Of a stretch of DNA of 64,000 nt, positions 22,608 through 33,934 are shown one piece after another; the stretch's first letter is position 1; each line of letters starts with the position of its first letter. The notes under the pieces were generated by a model, which had not been told where the DNA came from, did not search any database, and saw only the letters and a program-made list of their open reading frames with translations. The DNA is taken from contig JANATF010000005.1 in the NCBI GenBank assembly GCA_029449245.1, positions 930,001 to 994,000 on the forward strand. The letters are read 5' to 3'. The stretch is from Mortierella alpina. Taxonomy: Eukaryota > Mortierellomycota > Mortierellomycetes > Mortierellales > Mortierellaceae. Position numbers and translations under genes: made by a program.

Positions 22608-25052
22608 ATGGCATATCCGGTCCCAACTGACAACACGATCATTGCGGCCACTGCGCCCGAGCAATCCTCCTTACAGCCCTCTCTTCCTCTCACAGAAGCA
22701 GCACCGAAGAGGACACCGACCAGAGGACTCTATCTAGGTGGACGGAGGCTACGAGCCCGCTCACTGTCTATCCAAAGCCCAGAAATCGACAGAAACATCC
22801 GTCAGCGGACTCCGGCATCAGAGGAAGAGGCAGGCGACGCTACCACCATCGAGCTCACAGATATTGATCGTCCACCCAACAGCAATAACAACAACGGTAA
22901 CACACATTCGAGCACGGATGACGAGGTCAGGGCCCACGCGGATCATCACGAAGCTATGCCAGGCGAAGGGCACTCTCATGAACACAACTGGACGGAACGT
23001 CTTCATGGTCAGCGACCGGATCGACATTTATTTCCGTACCGTAGCGTAAAGGAGAATATGCATGCGGCCAGGACCTTTCTCCGTCGTTTCTTTTTCTTGT
23101 TCCTAATCATACCTGCATGGGTCGTACCCAATGTGTTGACGGCCAAGGCAAAGCATGATTTCGAGCTGTCGCATAACGGGAGTACTGGAGTGGGACATGG
23201 GATGAATCTAACGCTCGGGTCGTTGGTTCCCAGGGCAGCAACAGTAGCAACAGGAGGAGGTCACGGACCGGAGCTGAGCAAGGGTGCGAACGTGGGGATT
23301 TTCATCTTGAACATGCTAGTGATGATGCATCTGGGCAAGGCAGCTGGCGCGGCGTTGGAAGAGCTTGTTCCAAGGTTTGGACATGTAAGTTGTCTCCGTG
23401 TAAATGAATATATAACTTGTATCAATTGCTTGTCCCTCTGGACACTTGGGGGAGTGTTTGATTACCTACCTTGCGAAAGTGAAAGTGCCAAGTTGATTCA
23501 ATGTCCCCGAGGAGAAAAGACGCTAAAATTGGGGACGAAGGTGTGCATGAGGACAAAGACCAGCGCACTATTTTGATGAATGAGGCTGTTACCGAGGAGA
23601 GCACACGCCTCGACCAGGGGGATGTTTTTTTTTGGGATGCAGGGTGGCACAGGATTGGAGACACAAACACGACAGGCGGTTTGTTTGCTCTCAACTTTTT
23701 TTTTTTTATTCATTCCATTGGAATTCTTGATCTTCCAGATTTCGCCTGGTAACGAAAGGAGCTAACCGCGTGTTTTTCATTGGGGATATCTGGATGCTTT
23801 CTACCGAAATAGAGAATCATCAGCGTCTTGGACGCCATGACCAGCAGTACTGTAGAACTGGCCGTCGCTGCATTCGCTCTCAACAATGGCCTCATCTTTG
23901 TTGTCCAAGCAGCCATGCTCGGAGCCATTCTCAACAATCTGCTTTTGGTAAATTTTACAGAAAATGAAATTGCTTGGAATTGCGGCACATCGTGAGCGCA
24001 TTTTAATTTTTTTTTTTTTACAATACCACTATCTAGATGATGGGGATAGCGATCGTAGTTGGAGGCATCGCCAACCACCAGCAAGTACTAAAGAAGGTAA
24101 AAACATGAACTTCGGAGGCCTCGCGCTACTCTCGGCTATCCACACCACACAGCAATCTGGACACCTGTCTTGAAACTAATTTTAAATACACTTCTAGGAA
24201 ACCACCCAAGCCAGCGTCAACATCCTGATGCTGACCAGCCTCGCCTACATCGTCCCCGTAGCCCTCGACATTTCACTCACGTCCATTCGCGTGTCTGCCC
24301 TTTCTCCCACGCTCTCTGAAGCAGTACGGCGCCATGAACTCACCGAGATTGACAAACTCGTCGACGGCCAAATCCTCACCCTCTCCAAGATCATGTCCTT
24401 CATGCTCCTGCTCCTCTACGTGGCTTGCCTGCGCTTCCAATACAACCACAGCACCTTCATGATCACACCCGAGGCCAAACACGAGGGAACTCACACAGTC
24501 CACGAGCGCCACACCCATTTCTGGTTCGCCGGATTCGCTTACACCCTCATGATGGTAGCCCAGATCTACTCGGCTTATTTACTCGTTCACGCAGTCGAAG
24601 GTCTCGGTCGACAATTCCACCTCAACGACGGCTTTGTTGGATTTATCCTCCTCCCGATCGTCCTCGTGGCAGACTTGCAAGAAGAAGTGATTGCGATCCG
24701 TGAATCACACTCCAACCATCTCGATAAAGCCGTTGCTTTAATGGTGGGGTCCTGTATGCAGATCGCGTTGCTGGTCACGCCGATCCTCGTCCTGTTGGGT
24801 TGGATCATGGATAAGCCCATGACGTTGCGGTTCACGGTGCTGGAGGTGACCATCTTGGTCGGGTCGGTCTTGCTGGTCAATTGCTTGATCTCGGACCATG
24901 AGACCAACTGGTTAGAAGGAATCATGTTGATCGCAGTCTTTATCATGTGTGCGATCGCCTTCTATTATGATGTTGCGCATATGGTCCCCTCTGGTGCACA
25001 TTCCATCACTGGCGAGGGTGAGGGTCAAGGCGACATGGGTTCAGGGCACTGA
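22608..25052 (+). CDS. Cation/proton exchanger of the CAX (CaCA) family
   Basis: Four exons (22608-23384, 23813-23947, 24037-24096, 24198-25052) give 608 residues. A long cytosolic N-terminus (about 160 residues, Asn- and His-rich, with HSHEHN) precedes roughly eleven membrane segments. The first CAX signature is plain: DAMTSSTVELAVAAFAL (266-282), followed by VVQAAMLGAILNNLLLMMG, the stretch that lines the cation site. The second repeat has GFVGFILLPIV, then ADLQEE (482-487) where CAX proteins usually have GNAAEH, then VGSCMQIALLVTPILVLLGW. CAX proteins move Ca2+ (or other cations) into the vacuole against protons. The altered second motif and long N-terminus recall Vnx1-type relatives, so the transported ion is uncertain. 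Intron 1 is 428 nt. Confidence 0.88.
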
Positions 25053-25161
25053 AGTCATACGCGTTTTTTCTGTAGATATATACAATTAGAGATTCTTTCA
25101 GCATGTATAGTAAACAGTTCGTATAAGGATTTAATTAGCGACTTGTGTAGACTGCGCGCCT

Positions 25162-25640
25162 TTATGCTGATGCCGGTGCTGGTGTTGATGATGCTGGTGA
25201 TGACAAAGAGGCTGCAGCTGCAGCAGCCTGGTCGCGATGCTCCTCCACACTACCGTACAAGATATCATGTCGATTCTGTTCTGCGATCCGGATCTGAATC
25301 TCTCGATCCCGGCGCTCAAAGTTTGTAAACGTCGTGTCAGAACCATTGCCGAAACCACCCAAGAATGCTGCGACCATGAGCCATCCCTATACATTTCAGA
25401 TGTTTTTCTCTCTTTGGTTAGCTAAATGGAAAAAGATGATTGCTTGCTTGTTTGTTTGTTTGTTTGTCAGATATGTAATACCTTCTGAGGGGGTCGAATG
25501 GCTGCAAAGCGAGGTGAAACTGCCGTGAGAACACCTCCGACAAAGGCAGCTACTGTGCAATACTTGAGGGCGCCGATAGCACCACCACGCATGGCCTCTG
25601 TTGCAGCGGCATCATCCATGTTTTTCTTGATCAGACGCAT
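25162..25640 (-). CDS. Small two-segment membrane protein, possibly Rcf3/HIG1-type mitochondrial
   Basis: Two exons (25640-25482, 25386-25162) give 127 residues. Two short hydrophobic, Gly/Ala-rich segments (about residues 20-45 and 52-66) flank a positively charged turn, followed by a charged helix (FERRDREIQIRIAEQNR) and an Ala/Ser/Pro tail. This layout resembles small respiratory-supercomplex proteins such as yeast Rcf3, but the resemblance is one of pattern, not of diagnostic motifs. The intron carries a (TTTG)n run on the plus strand at 25444-25467. The gene is convergent with the exchanger, whose stop is 109 bp away. Start choice: first ATG after a pyrimidine/purine change; a second Met lies seven codons in. 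Confidence 0.6.
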
Positions 25641-26800
25641 TGTGTTTGAAATACGTGCGTATTTTTAAATAGGGTAGTATTGAAGTTGAGCTTTGTTGAG
25701 GGAGCAGAAAGGGTATAGAGGTGGGGCGATGGCCTTGATACAGGAGGTGTTGTAGATAGGACTAAATGCTGAAATGGAGCGCAGGACTGGGCGAGAGATG
25801 AATACGCAAAGGGAGCGAGAGGAGGAGAGGGAGGGAGTGAGATTATGTGCAAGAGTTATTCGTTCGTTCTGTCTCCAAGGAGGGGGTGGTTTGCTCGGCC
25901 GCCTTTTATAGTGCGTGCCTTGGCTCTGTTTCCATGGGAGAAAGAAGGGTAAGTCCACCTCGATTTGGGAGTTCCGGAGATTTGTGTCTCACCTTGCACC
26001 GATGTCATACTTTTTTTTTGTGGCCAGCTCCCTTGAGTTCTTCCATTCATTGTTCGTCTTATCCTCTACTCTTTTTCCGTATCCCTGTCATCTTGGTCTT
26101 CTTAGGCATCTTGTCTTCTCCCTCTAAGACCTCTATTTACAATGCTTTATAATTGCCCTGGAGAGGACGAGCGCTGTGTACAGCGAACGCCATATACCTG
26201 TTAGGTGTGAGACGTCAATGCCTGTTTTCCCTATCCAGCAGATGCGAAAAAAAAGTGTTGATCATGGATGGTTGAAAACTGTTAGCACACGAGCAAAATA
26301 GACAACTTAACTACCGATCCGAATTTCTCTTGAGCGCAGCAGGGGGACAAAACAACGTGGAGGGCGCCAAATTTACACTCGGACCAGTCCGGAAAGTTGG
26401 TCTGAGCTGGCGTTCCGTGTCTCTTCCCTTTTCCGGCACTCTGGGTATTTCAGGGGCTTGCTTCCGCACGAAAATCTCTTCCGTAGGAAAAGAAACTCTT
26501 TTGTCGATCCGCAGCGCCCACGGCGCCGGTCCTCCCTGCCCGGTCAATTGGATTCTGCAAGGAGGACGTTTTCATTCACTACTTTATTTCATTTTTTTTT
26601 TATCTAACGAGCTGTTTTGTAAATGTTTTTTTTTTTTTCTTTTTGGAATGTGGTGGAAGGGATATATAAGTGTGACAAGAACATGGTGAAGGCGATGGAA
26701 AAAAACAACAACAGACGGCATCGGTGGGTATAAGTAAAGTTTGGAGTAAAGATTGCACGGATGATACTTCGTGGGAAAGCTGAGGAGTAGCCCATTGTCT
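25641..26800. other. Intergenic region
   Basis: About 1.15 kb between the small membrane-protein start and the stop of the SigF-type gene, both on the minus strand. Plus strand has T runs (26010-26018, 26592-26600, 26626-26638). The open frame at 26330-26689 and its antisense partner lack domains and cross T runs; not called. The region holds the 5' flank of one gene and the 3' flank of the next. Confidence 0.45.
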
Positions 26801-29070
26801 TCAAGCCCCAGTGTTCTCTGTACTCGCCTCCGTGATGGCCTTTGCAGTCAGTATCTGCGGCCTCATCATCTGTCGCATCCTCATGACCTCGTCCCTAGCT
26901 GTCGCAACCTTCTTCTCGACAGTGTCTTTGGCTTGGTCAACCATGGTCTGTGCCCTCGTGGTCATCTCTCGCGAGCGTTGCTGAATCTCTGTATTTGATC
27001 TTTCGATGATCTCGGCTGACAGCTTTTGAACCTCCTCGGCTCGAAATTGAAGGTAGCCTGTCGTCTGATTTGCAGTGTGCAGAAATCCGCCTGCACTGGT
27101 TAGAACAGAGCCCAAGATATTTCTGTTCACGCAAGTAGGGTATAGACAACAACGTGTCAATGTAGTCTCTGCAGTGGGGGGTGCCTGTACAACACCGGAA
27201 TTTGATTTCAGCCAAAAGCAGGAATGCTTACCTGGCGACGTTATCGTACCACCATCCTAGGAGAGGCATGCTTTGCACAATACCCTCTAGTGTCCAAGAG
27301 TCCTGGTGACTATAAATCATCGGTCCCTCGGGAGAGTCACGAAAGTGAAGCGTGGTAGTTGCGGGGACACTGAGATGCAGCAAGGGGAAGAGTCGTGGTC
27401 TGAGGTTCTGGACAAGCGATATGATGGCTGTATGTCCACTATTAGGCATTGCAGGATGGGTGTGTTGTTTCTTCAGGTTAGATCGCCGTGATGCATGTTG
27501 AAACCATATCCTCCACGAAGCTGTCTTTTGCACCCCTGAGGACAAAACAAAAGAAAAAAAAACATCCGCATATTGCTTATGAAATACTGAAGCTGCACAC
27601 CGCTCTCGTTTCCTCTTGTTCCTCCCGCACTAATGACGCACGTTGTTGACAACCGCGTGCAATCACTGTCCTTCCAACCCAGGCAAGCATATTACAAGTC
27701 GCGTATAAAGAAACGCCTTCTACTTTTGTTGAAAAGGAGATGTCTTCAAGTCGTTCCTGTGACTCCTCGATTGATGTCCTCGGTCCTTGGGGCATTGTTG
27801 AGCTGCGGTCCCGTCAGGTTATGCCTGAATGTTATATCCGTGTTTGCATTTGTTTGTTGCTCCTTCCACGGCTCAGCAGACTTGGCAGCAAGCAAATATC
27901 CAGCGCTCCTGGCCCATTCCCAGACGACTCCGAAATTGCGACTGGATATTTCATTGCCAAGCAAACATCCCCTCCCCTCGCATTTTTGCTAGTCCTCTTG
28001 CGCCATGTGTATCCTACGCTCTCCCCATGGATCAATTTGCGGATGCACAACTTACTCGAAAACAATGTTCGTGACCTCGGGTTCGTCCTTGTTCAGGGAC
28101 GTCCACACGCGAAAGACCTTGCGGATGTTGTACTTGCCCTCAACTGTCAATGCAGGGTGGATATATCTACTTGAGTCAAGGACAATAAAAACGTGTCCAC
28201 ACAAATTAGATTCTGATTACCCTCGAGCCATATGAATGAACATTGCAAACTGTATCGTGAAAAGGCGAGCGAGGAGACTGGCACATGCAAATAATTCCAA
28301 TGGCCGTCGCTCAACTCTAGTCCCACGCGGTGAAGTTGGCAGTGGTACACGAGATCTAAATGACGCCTGCTCAAGCCTCGGTCATACCGGACGATGATGA
28401 CCATGGCGGCCTTGATGCCCAACCCTTCTTTTTTTTTTTATCGTTTTAACAATGAATACGGCCAACAAAGCATTAAAACGATAGAGCAAAGCGATTCCCA
28501 CATGCTACTGAGCTACGCAACATCGCCGTAGTGCAAAAATGAAAAGAGAGAGAGAGAGAGGGAACATGCCACAGATAACGCGACAACACACCTCGTGGAA
28601 CGGAGGGGCATGGTCCTCCCGCTCGGCCTCTCTTTTCTTTTCGTACATCGTTATCATGCTTGCCCAAAAAATACCACCTAGACCGGGCTAGAGGAAGCCA
28701 ATACTAAGTGGAGGAGGAGATATGCATGGCTTACTTGGCATCGTCTGTAAAAAAGTCCTCAAGGATCTCTTTATGCATGTCCTCGTCGTAGCTGGTCAGC
28801 CGGTTGGCGATCCACCAAATGAACTCCATATTCTTGTCTAATGCCCCGCAGGTGGGTGCCATATAATGGTGAAGGCGACTTTTTTTTGGTGAGCAAACAT
28901 GACCGTATCATTGTCATATGAAAGCGAGTGCATTTTCGTGTTAAAGTATTCCACCATCCAGATTCGCAACCAGTACCTGTAACGACATCATGGTTGTTGC
29001 TGCTGATGTTGCTCATGCCGCTGATGCTGCTTCTGGCTGAAGACTCGTAGCTCATGTCGGTTGATCCCAT
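26801..29070 (-). CDS. SigF-like NTF2-like domain protein
   Basis: Five exons (29070-28977, 28837-28735, 28166-28056, 27438-27232, 27122-26801) all join in phase to give 278 residues. After a Ser-rich N-terminus come a helix and FFTDDAKYIHPALTVEGKYN, the start of the NTF2-like cone fold, then KVFRVWTSLNK, a strand ending NIVFDGHTAI, LVQNLRPRLFPLL and TTTLHFRD. This order fits the SigF-like NTF2-like proteins that are widespread in fungi and of unknown biochemical role. A weakly amphipathic segment (MPLLGWWYDNVARNILG) and a long charged C-terminal helix follow. Two introns are long (568 and 617 nt), and the first contains further open, splice-bordered stretches, so alternative exons are possible. 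The family name is from memory of pattern. Confidence 0.7.
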
Positions 29071-29391
29071 GCTCCTCGAGTTACTGTCTTGTTTCTTTCT
29101 GCTGTTCCTTGGTCGTCAAGTGCGCCGTAGTACGTGGGTGGGTTGGTTGAGAAGTGGTAGATATTCTTCGATATGACCGAGTAAAAAAAACCGTTGCAGA
29201 GTTCGTGCAGTAAGGATAGTGCTCTGTTGGCAAGGCGTTCTTGATTAGGGCTAGGCAACACGCAGCGGGTATTCAATGCACAAGGCAGAGGAGAGAGGGA
29301 TGCGAATGAGGCTACCACCGAGTGTGTGAGAACAAAAAAAAAGAAGAAACTACGAAAAGTGCGAGGAAGAGAAGCGAGAGAGACAGAGAGA

Positions 29392-29446
<55 letters not shown>

Positions 29447-29821
29447 GAGAGAGAAGAGTGTGAGAAGTGAAAGATGCGCTTTTTTCCTTTCTTTTGATGA
29501 GCACGAACGGGACCAAGCAGAACGCGTTTCCTTCGTTGCCTTTGTGCTCATCCACCTGTCTGTCCAGCACGCCTGCCCGCTGCAAAGACGACCACAGCGA
29601 CGGAAAGAAGAAGAAAAAAGGGAGGGATGCAGGGAGTGAGGGTGAATACAAAGGAAAGGTGCTCGCATGCCTCCCATCCCACGCCCATTCCCAAGTGATA
29701 GAAATCCTCCCCCTGCCGTATTGTCCACGCTCGTTATACCAAAAGGTAAACGAGTGCTAAAGGGGTCTTATTGGCCTTGCCGCTACATTGGGTCCAAAGA
29801 ATTGTTGTATTGCTCGAATGC
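29071..29821. other. Intergenic region with GA microsatellite
   Basis: 5' flank of the SigF-type gene (minus) and 3' flank of the acidic-protein gene (minus). It is dominated by the GA/CT microsatellite listed separately; in the direction of the SigF-type gene this is a CT tract about 300-380 bp upstream of the start codon. No gene seen. Confidence 0.5.
29374..29456. repeat. (GA)n microsatellite
   Basis: About 83 bp almost entirely of GA, interrupted by CAGA and TGA units, with an uninterrupted run of roughly a dozen GA repeats near 29415-29440. Confidence 0.95.
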
Positions 29822-31700
29822 TCAGCCTGTTCCGTACATAGACAACATCTGTTGCAGGGCCATCCGTGCAGCATCCTCTTGATCATCGCCTTCCTTGAGG
29901 CCGTCCTCTTCCTCGTCGTCTTCGTCTTCGTCCTCGTCGTCTTCCTCATCATCGTCCTCGTCTTCGTCCTCTTCATCGTCATCTCCGTAAACATCCCCGT
30001 CTTCATCTTCGTCTTCGTCCTCATCTTCGTCCTCCTCTTCGCCTTCATCCTCGTCCTCATAATCCGAGCTGTTGTAAGCTGCCTCCTCGTCTTGTCTCCC
30101 GTGTTTTCCTGTAGGTGCATAATCTGGCTCTAGCATGTCCACATCGATAGGCGTCCAAGATGAGGTCATAGTAGGATGCCTGTTGTGAGGTACTCTCCTC
30201 AGTCCTCGTTCGACTGCCGGATTCGAAATATTTTCTACAAGAAATAGAGGAGAAATATTAACACAAACCCATCGGAAAAAAAACCTACCAGCCGTTACGA
30301 TAGATCAAGGAATACGAACCAAGGGACACGGGTGCATGCGGGGCTGTAGCTTTAGGTCGACCAAGGTTGCTGGTTTCTCCGAATACTTGCGAGGGTGCAA
30401 AGGGCCGAGAGGAGTATGACTCGTTCAGCTGCATGAAGTCTGGCCCCTGATCCAGGTCCATGGTGTCCCCATGCTCCATGCGATCGTCCACGTCCATCAG
30501 TGAACCTCCCAATCCCAGCGCTCTCCTTTTGAGTACTAAAAGATCCCGCGCAGCTTGCCGCCTCCTCGCCCTCTCCATTTTCTTGAGTTCCCTCTTGGAC
30601 GGTGCCTTGTATGGCCTCACTCGGACCAGATCAGCGTTGCTCAGCAAGCCATCACTCGATTGTTTAAGCATGTTGATCAGGACGCCTTCTTCCAGTTGCA
30701 GTTTTAAAAGCTCTCTGTGCAGCTGCATCCCGAGTTCATTGAGTACCGTCTGTTCATGCTCCAGCTCGGTAGTGATCAACGTCTTCAGATCCCGCAAAGG
30801 CATAGGCCGGGTGGCCAGTTGAGCGAGTCGCTCCCGATGAATCTCTTGCTGCTTTGACAGACTCTCAATCGGCGCCTCGCGATTGACGGGCGGAATCAGG
30901 CCACTGTTGACAGAACGCGGGCCTGGTCGCGATGTCTGCGGTTTCACACTGCGCAGGGGTTCTGGTTTCCATATCGGCAACGGCTTGATGATTTTTGGTT
31001 TGAAAAATCTGGGTTTCGCAGGTGGTTTGGGCGGTTTGGTTTTCCTCGGTCTTCGCCTTCTTGATTCCCTGGCCATCCTGTCCTGCTCCTTGGCCATCCA
31101 TTGCAGTTCCGCGGTCTTGTCATAGATGTTTCCTCCTGATCTCATTCTCGTTTTATCATCCATCAGCATGCGCATCTCGATAGCGGCATTTCTTGGAGTT
31201 ACAAGCACCTCACGCTTCTTGTACGTGGGCTTGACAGCCAAAGGTTTGGGTGCGAGCGAAAACCCTTCCCCTTCCCTTCCTTCCTGTTTCTGTCCCTGTC
31301 CCTGTTCCTCTTCCTCTTCCTGCCCTGGCTCTTGCTGTTGCACCTGGTTTGTTGATCCTTGACTTGATTGTTCCTGTGGGGATCCAGGCAAGGACGACGT
31401 GGGAGGGAGATGCAAGGAAAAGCTGCTGAAGGGGAAAGAAATCCGTGTGCTTTGGGTAGCGAGTGCACCAGGCGGCGAGACTGCAGCAGGCGTGGAGGTG
31501 CCCGAGTTGGAGGCGCTCTTGTTTTGTGGGCCCTTTGCCAAGTACGAGGCCGCCAGTCGTTCTAGCGTGACCTCTGGCGATTCATTGGTGTGTGTGCCAG
31601 CAACGGCGTGTGGTGTGGCGGTGGCGGAGGCATGTGTGCCAGCGTCCTGGTCGGATTCAGGGTCCATCCGGGCTGCGTCGCTGCTTGCTGTGGCTCTCAA
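29822..31700 (-). CDS. Acidic, probably nuclear protein of unknown function
   Basis: Two exons (31700-30299, 30234-29822) give 604 residues. The join uses a GTAACG donor inside codon 468 and a TTGTAG acceptor; without it the first frame stops a few codons later, and with it a sensible NISNPAVERGLRRVPHNRH stretch appears. The N-terminus is low-complexity (Ser/Thr/Gln/Glu). The centre has a conserved-looking segment (TPRNAAIEMRMLMDD), a basic nuclear-localisation-like cluster (SRRRRPRKTKPPKPP), a helical block (LKTLITTELEHEQTVLNELG) and another basic helix (KRELKKMERARRRQA). The end is a long Asp/Glu tract of more than 60 residues, then ARMALQQMLSMYGTG. Composition fits a chromatin or histone-chaperone-type protein, but I recognise no family. 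It is head to head with ATG15, 302 bp apart. Confidence 0.65.
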
Positions 31701-32002
31701 TGTCCAACGCGCTCCTGTCCAGTTGCATCAGGCTGCATGTGGAGAGGATTCAAATCCGGAGGTGGCACTCTTTTTTTTTTTCCATGTGCTGGACTGTCAC
31801 GTTATCCAAGCGCGTGGTGCGTCTTATAAAAAATGGCGACGACTTCTGTGCACTTGTCTTTCTGCCTTGACTTTTCCCGTCTTTGCATCAGTCTTTGCTC
31901 TTCCTCACTAGAACTGCGAGCTCTTTCGCTGCTCATTGCCTGCAATAGCGTCTCCTTTCCCTGCTCTCTTACCTGCGCAGCCTTCATTTTTTTTTATTCA
32001 TA
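31701..32002. promoter_or_regulatory. Divergent promoter region between acidic-protein gene and ATG15
   Basis: 302 bp between two start codons on opposite strands. The plus strand is C/T-rich before the ATG15 start (31855-31985) with a T-run at 31987-31997 right before it. No specific factor site recognised. Confidence 0.5.
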
Positions 32003-33887
32003 ATGACCCGCCGCAACTCGCTCGCATTCCTGCCGCTGCTCGCACTGTATATCCTTGTCTTGGCACACCTCTCCCCAACCGTGCATCCACCCCTGACCCT
32101 GGCACATCCCTCCCCCCGGCGCAATTCACAGCAGCCAGGCGACAGCAGCCTGCCGCTTGACCAAAGTAACCCTCGACAGATACCCTTTACCTCTCGCCAC
32201 TCGCACGCAAGGTACCCCAACAATGCCGCAACCGTCCTCGTAGCTGGCGAGGAGTTGCCCCAGGAGACGCTGAGTCTGCGCCACATGCTGCATCACGGTG
32301 GTGCTCGATTCCCAGGCCTGTTTAAGCGAAAGGACTTTAGTCAAGGGGACCTGCAGGCCTCGGAACAGCTTACTGGCGAGCCGCTCTCTTACCGCGTCAA
32401 GGCGAAAGCCATCACGACGCTCAAACCTCGCGATCAGTCGTACAGGAACCAGGGGTTCCGGACACTGGACACGTCTATTGGTCCAGAGTCTTGGACGAGG
32501 CAGGTGATTGCGGCGCCGGATGTCAGGGACAAAGAGACGATTCTCCAGCTGGCCAAGATCAACTATAACTCATACACCGAAGTGGCCAGTCCTGGCTGGT
32601 ACGATCTGGAGGGACACTGGACAGTCGTAAGTGTGCCTGAGTTTTTTTGTATCTGACATGCTGTGTTACCTACCTCCTATTTTCTGTTCTTGCGGGTCGG
32701 TGATATGCATGCTGCTAAACGAGAGCCACTTCTGTTTTCTCTTGCCCCTTCGTCCCATATCATGCATACATTGCGTTTGCTCGTGCGCGCCTGTCGTGTC
32801 CCGCTCTGTGAAAAAAAAATTAGAACTCGACCTTTGGATGGGAGGAGGAAGGTGTGAGAGGCCATGTATTTGCCTCGGAGGACAATTCGACGCTCATCAT
32901 CGCCATCAAAGGAACAAGCGCCTCCATCCTCGGGGGCGGCGGAAGTACCTCGACGCGCGACAAAATCAATGTAAAGATACCCTTATTCAACGTGTTTGTA
33001 TTCTCTGAGCATCATTGCCTTTACCATTCCGATACGCGACTGAGCCAATTTCTCATGCTCTTCCTCGGTTACCATCTAGGATAATCTCCTCTTCTCGTGC
33101 TGCTGTGCTAAAGTGGATCGGACATGGCGGGCTGTCTGTGATTGCAATACTGATGGATATCGGTGTGGCCAGACATGCATCGAGGACAGTGTCAACAGCG
33201 ATGATATTTACTATAACATGGCAATGGTAAGTTCCTTGATATGATGCTTTTTACTTTGATTGTAACATAACCCTGACAGTGTTTGCTTTTGTACTCGCAT
33301 AGGCTATTCTTTGGACAGTCGAGGACATGTATCCTGATGCTAATGTCTGGCTGACAGGACACAGTCTGGGTGGCGGCCTGAGCGCTCTGCTGGGATTGAC
33401 GTTTGGAGTGCCGACAGTGACCTTTGAAATGCCAGGCGATCGACTCGCTGCACAACGGTTACATCTCCCCATGCCACCCGCCATCAATTGGGACGATATG
33501 CCGTTGTTCCATGTGGGTCATACAGCTGACCCAGTCTTCCTAGGCGTCTGCAATGGCCCCACAAGTGCCTGCTACTACTCTGGATTCGCAATGGAGAGGT
33601 AAGTTTATTTTGACCACACGATGGCACTCATGTAAGCGTGTGATAGTATGAGATCATTTGGACTTATGACATCCCCACTTTTGTTTTTTATGGGTTACGC
33701 CTATAGCAAATGCCATACGGGAAGGACATGTGTGTATGACCCTGTGGGCGAGAACAGCTGGAAGGTGGACATACGCACACATCGCCTGGCAGACTCGATT
33801 GAAGGGGTGTACAAAGTCAAAGAGACCGTTCCCGAGTGCAAGGCTGAGGAAGATTGCATCGACTGCGAGGCGTGGACGTATGAATAG
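32003..33887 (+). CDS. ATG15: Atg15-type lipase (autophagic body breakdown)
   Basis: Five exons (32003-32626, 32824-32970, 33080-33226, 33303-33598, 33707-33887) give 464 residues. A hydrophobic signal anchor (about residues 8-25) is expected to insert the protein in the ER for delivery by the multivesicular-body route. The class-3 lipase fold follows: [18 protein letters not shown], then a Cys-rich stretch, [10 protein letters not shown] with the nucleophile Ser327, and [17 protein letters not shown], which supplies the Asp/His region. Conserved Cys pairs near the end ([20 protein letters not shown]) match Atg15. In yeast the enzyme splits autophagic-body and multivesicular-body membranes in the vacuole. 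The stop is followed at once by the inverted repeat copy A. Related fungal Atg15 proteins are somewhat longer in the N-terminal part. Confidence 0.92.
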
Positions 33888-33934
33888 ATTGATATATGCA
33901 TACCTAGGTGACCCATACGAAATAGAAAAGTGGT

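Noticed and set aside
26330-26689. 119-codon plus-strand frame and its antisense partner
   Set aside because: Crosses T runs, no domain, no conserved pattern, no splice support.
28147-28422. 91-codon minus-strand frame as a separate gene
   Set aside because: Lies mostly within an intron of the SigF-type gene and overlaps its third exon in another frame; no recognised domain. Kept only as a remark on possible alternative exons.
29466-29760. Open frames through the GA microsatellite on both strands
   Set aside because: Open only because the dinucleotide repeat lacks stops; translations are Arg/Glu or Ser/Leu runs.
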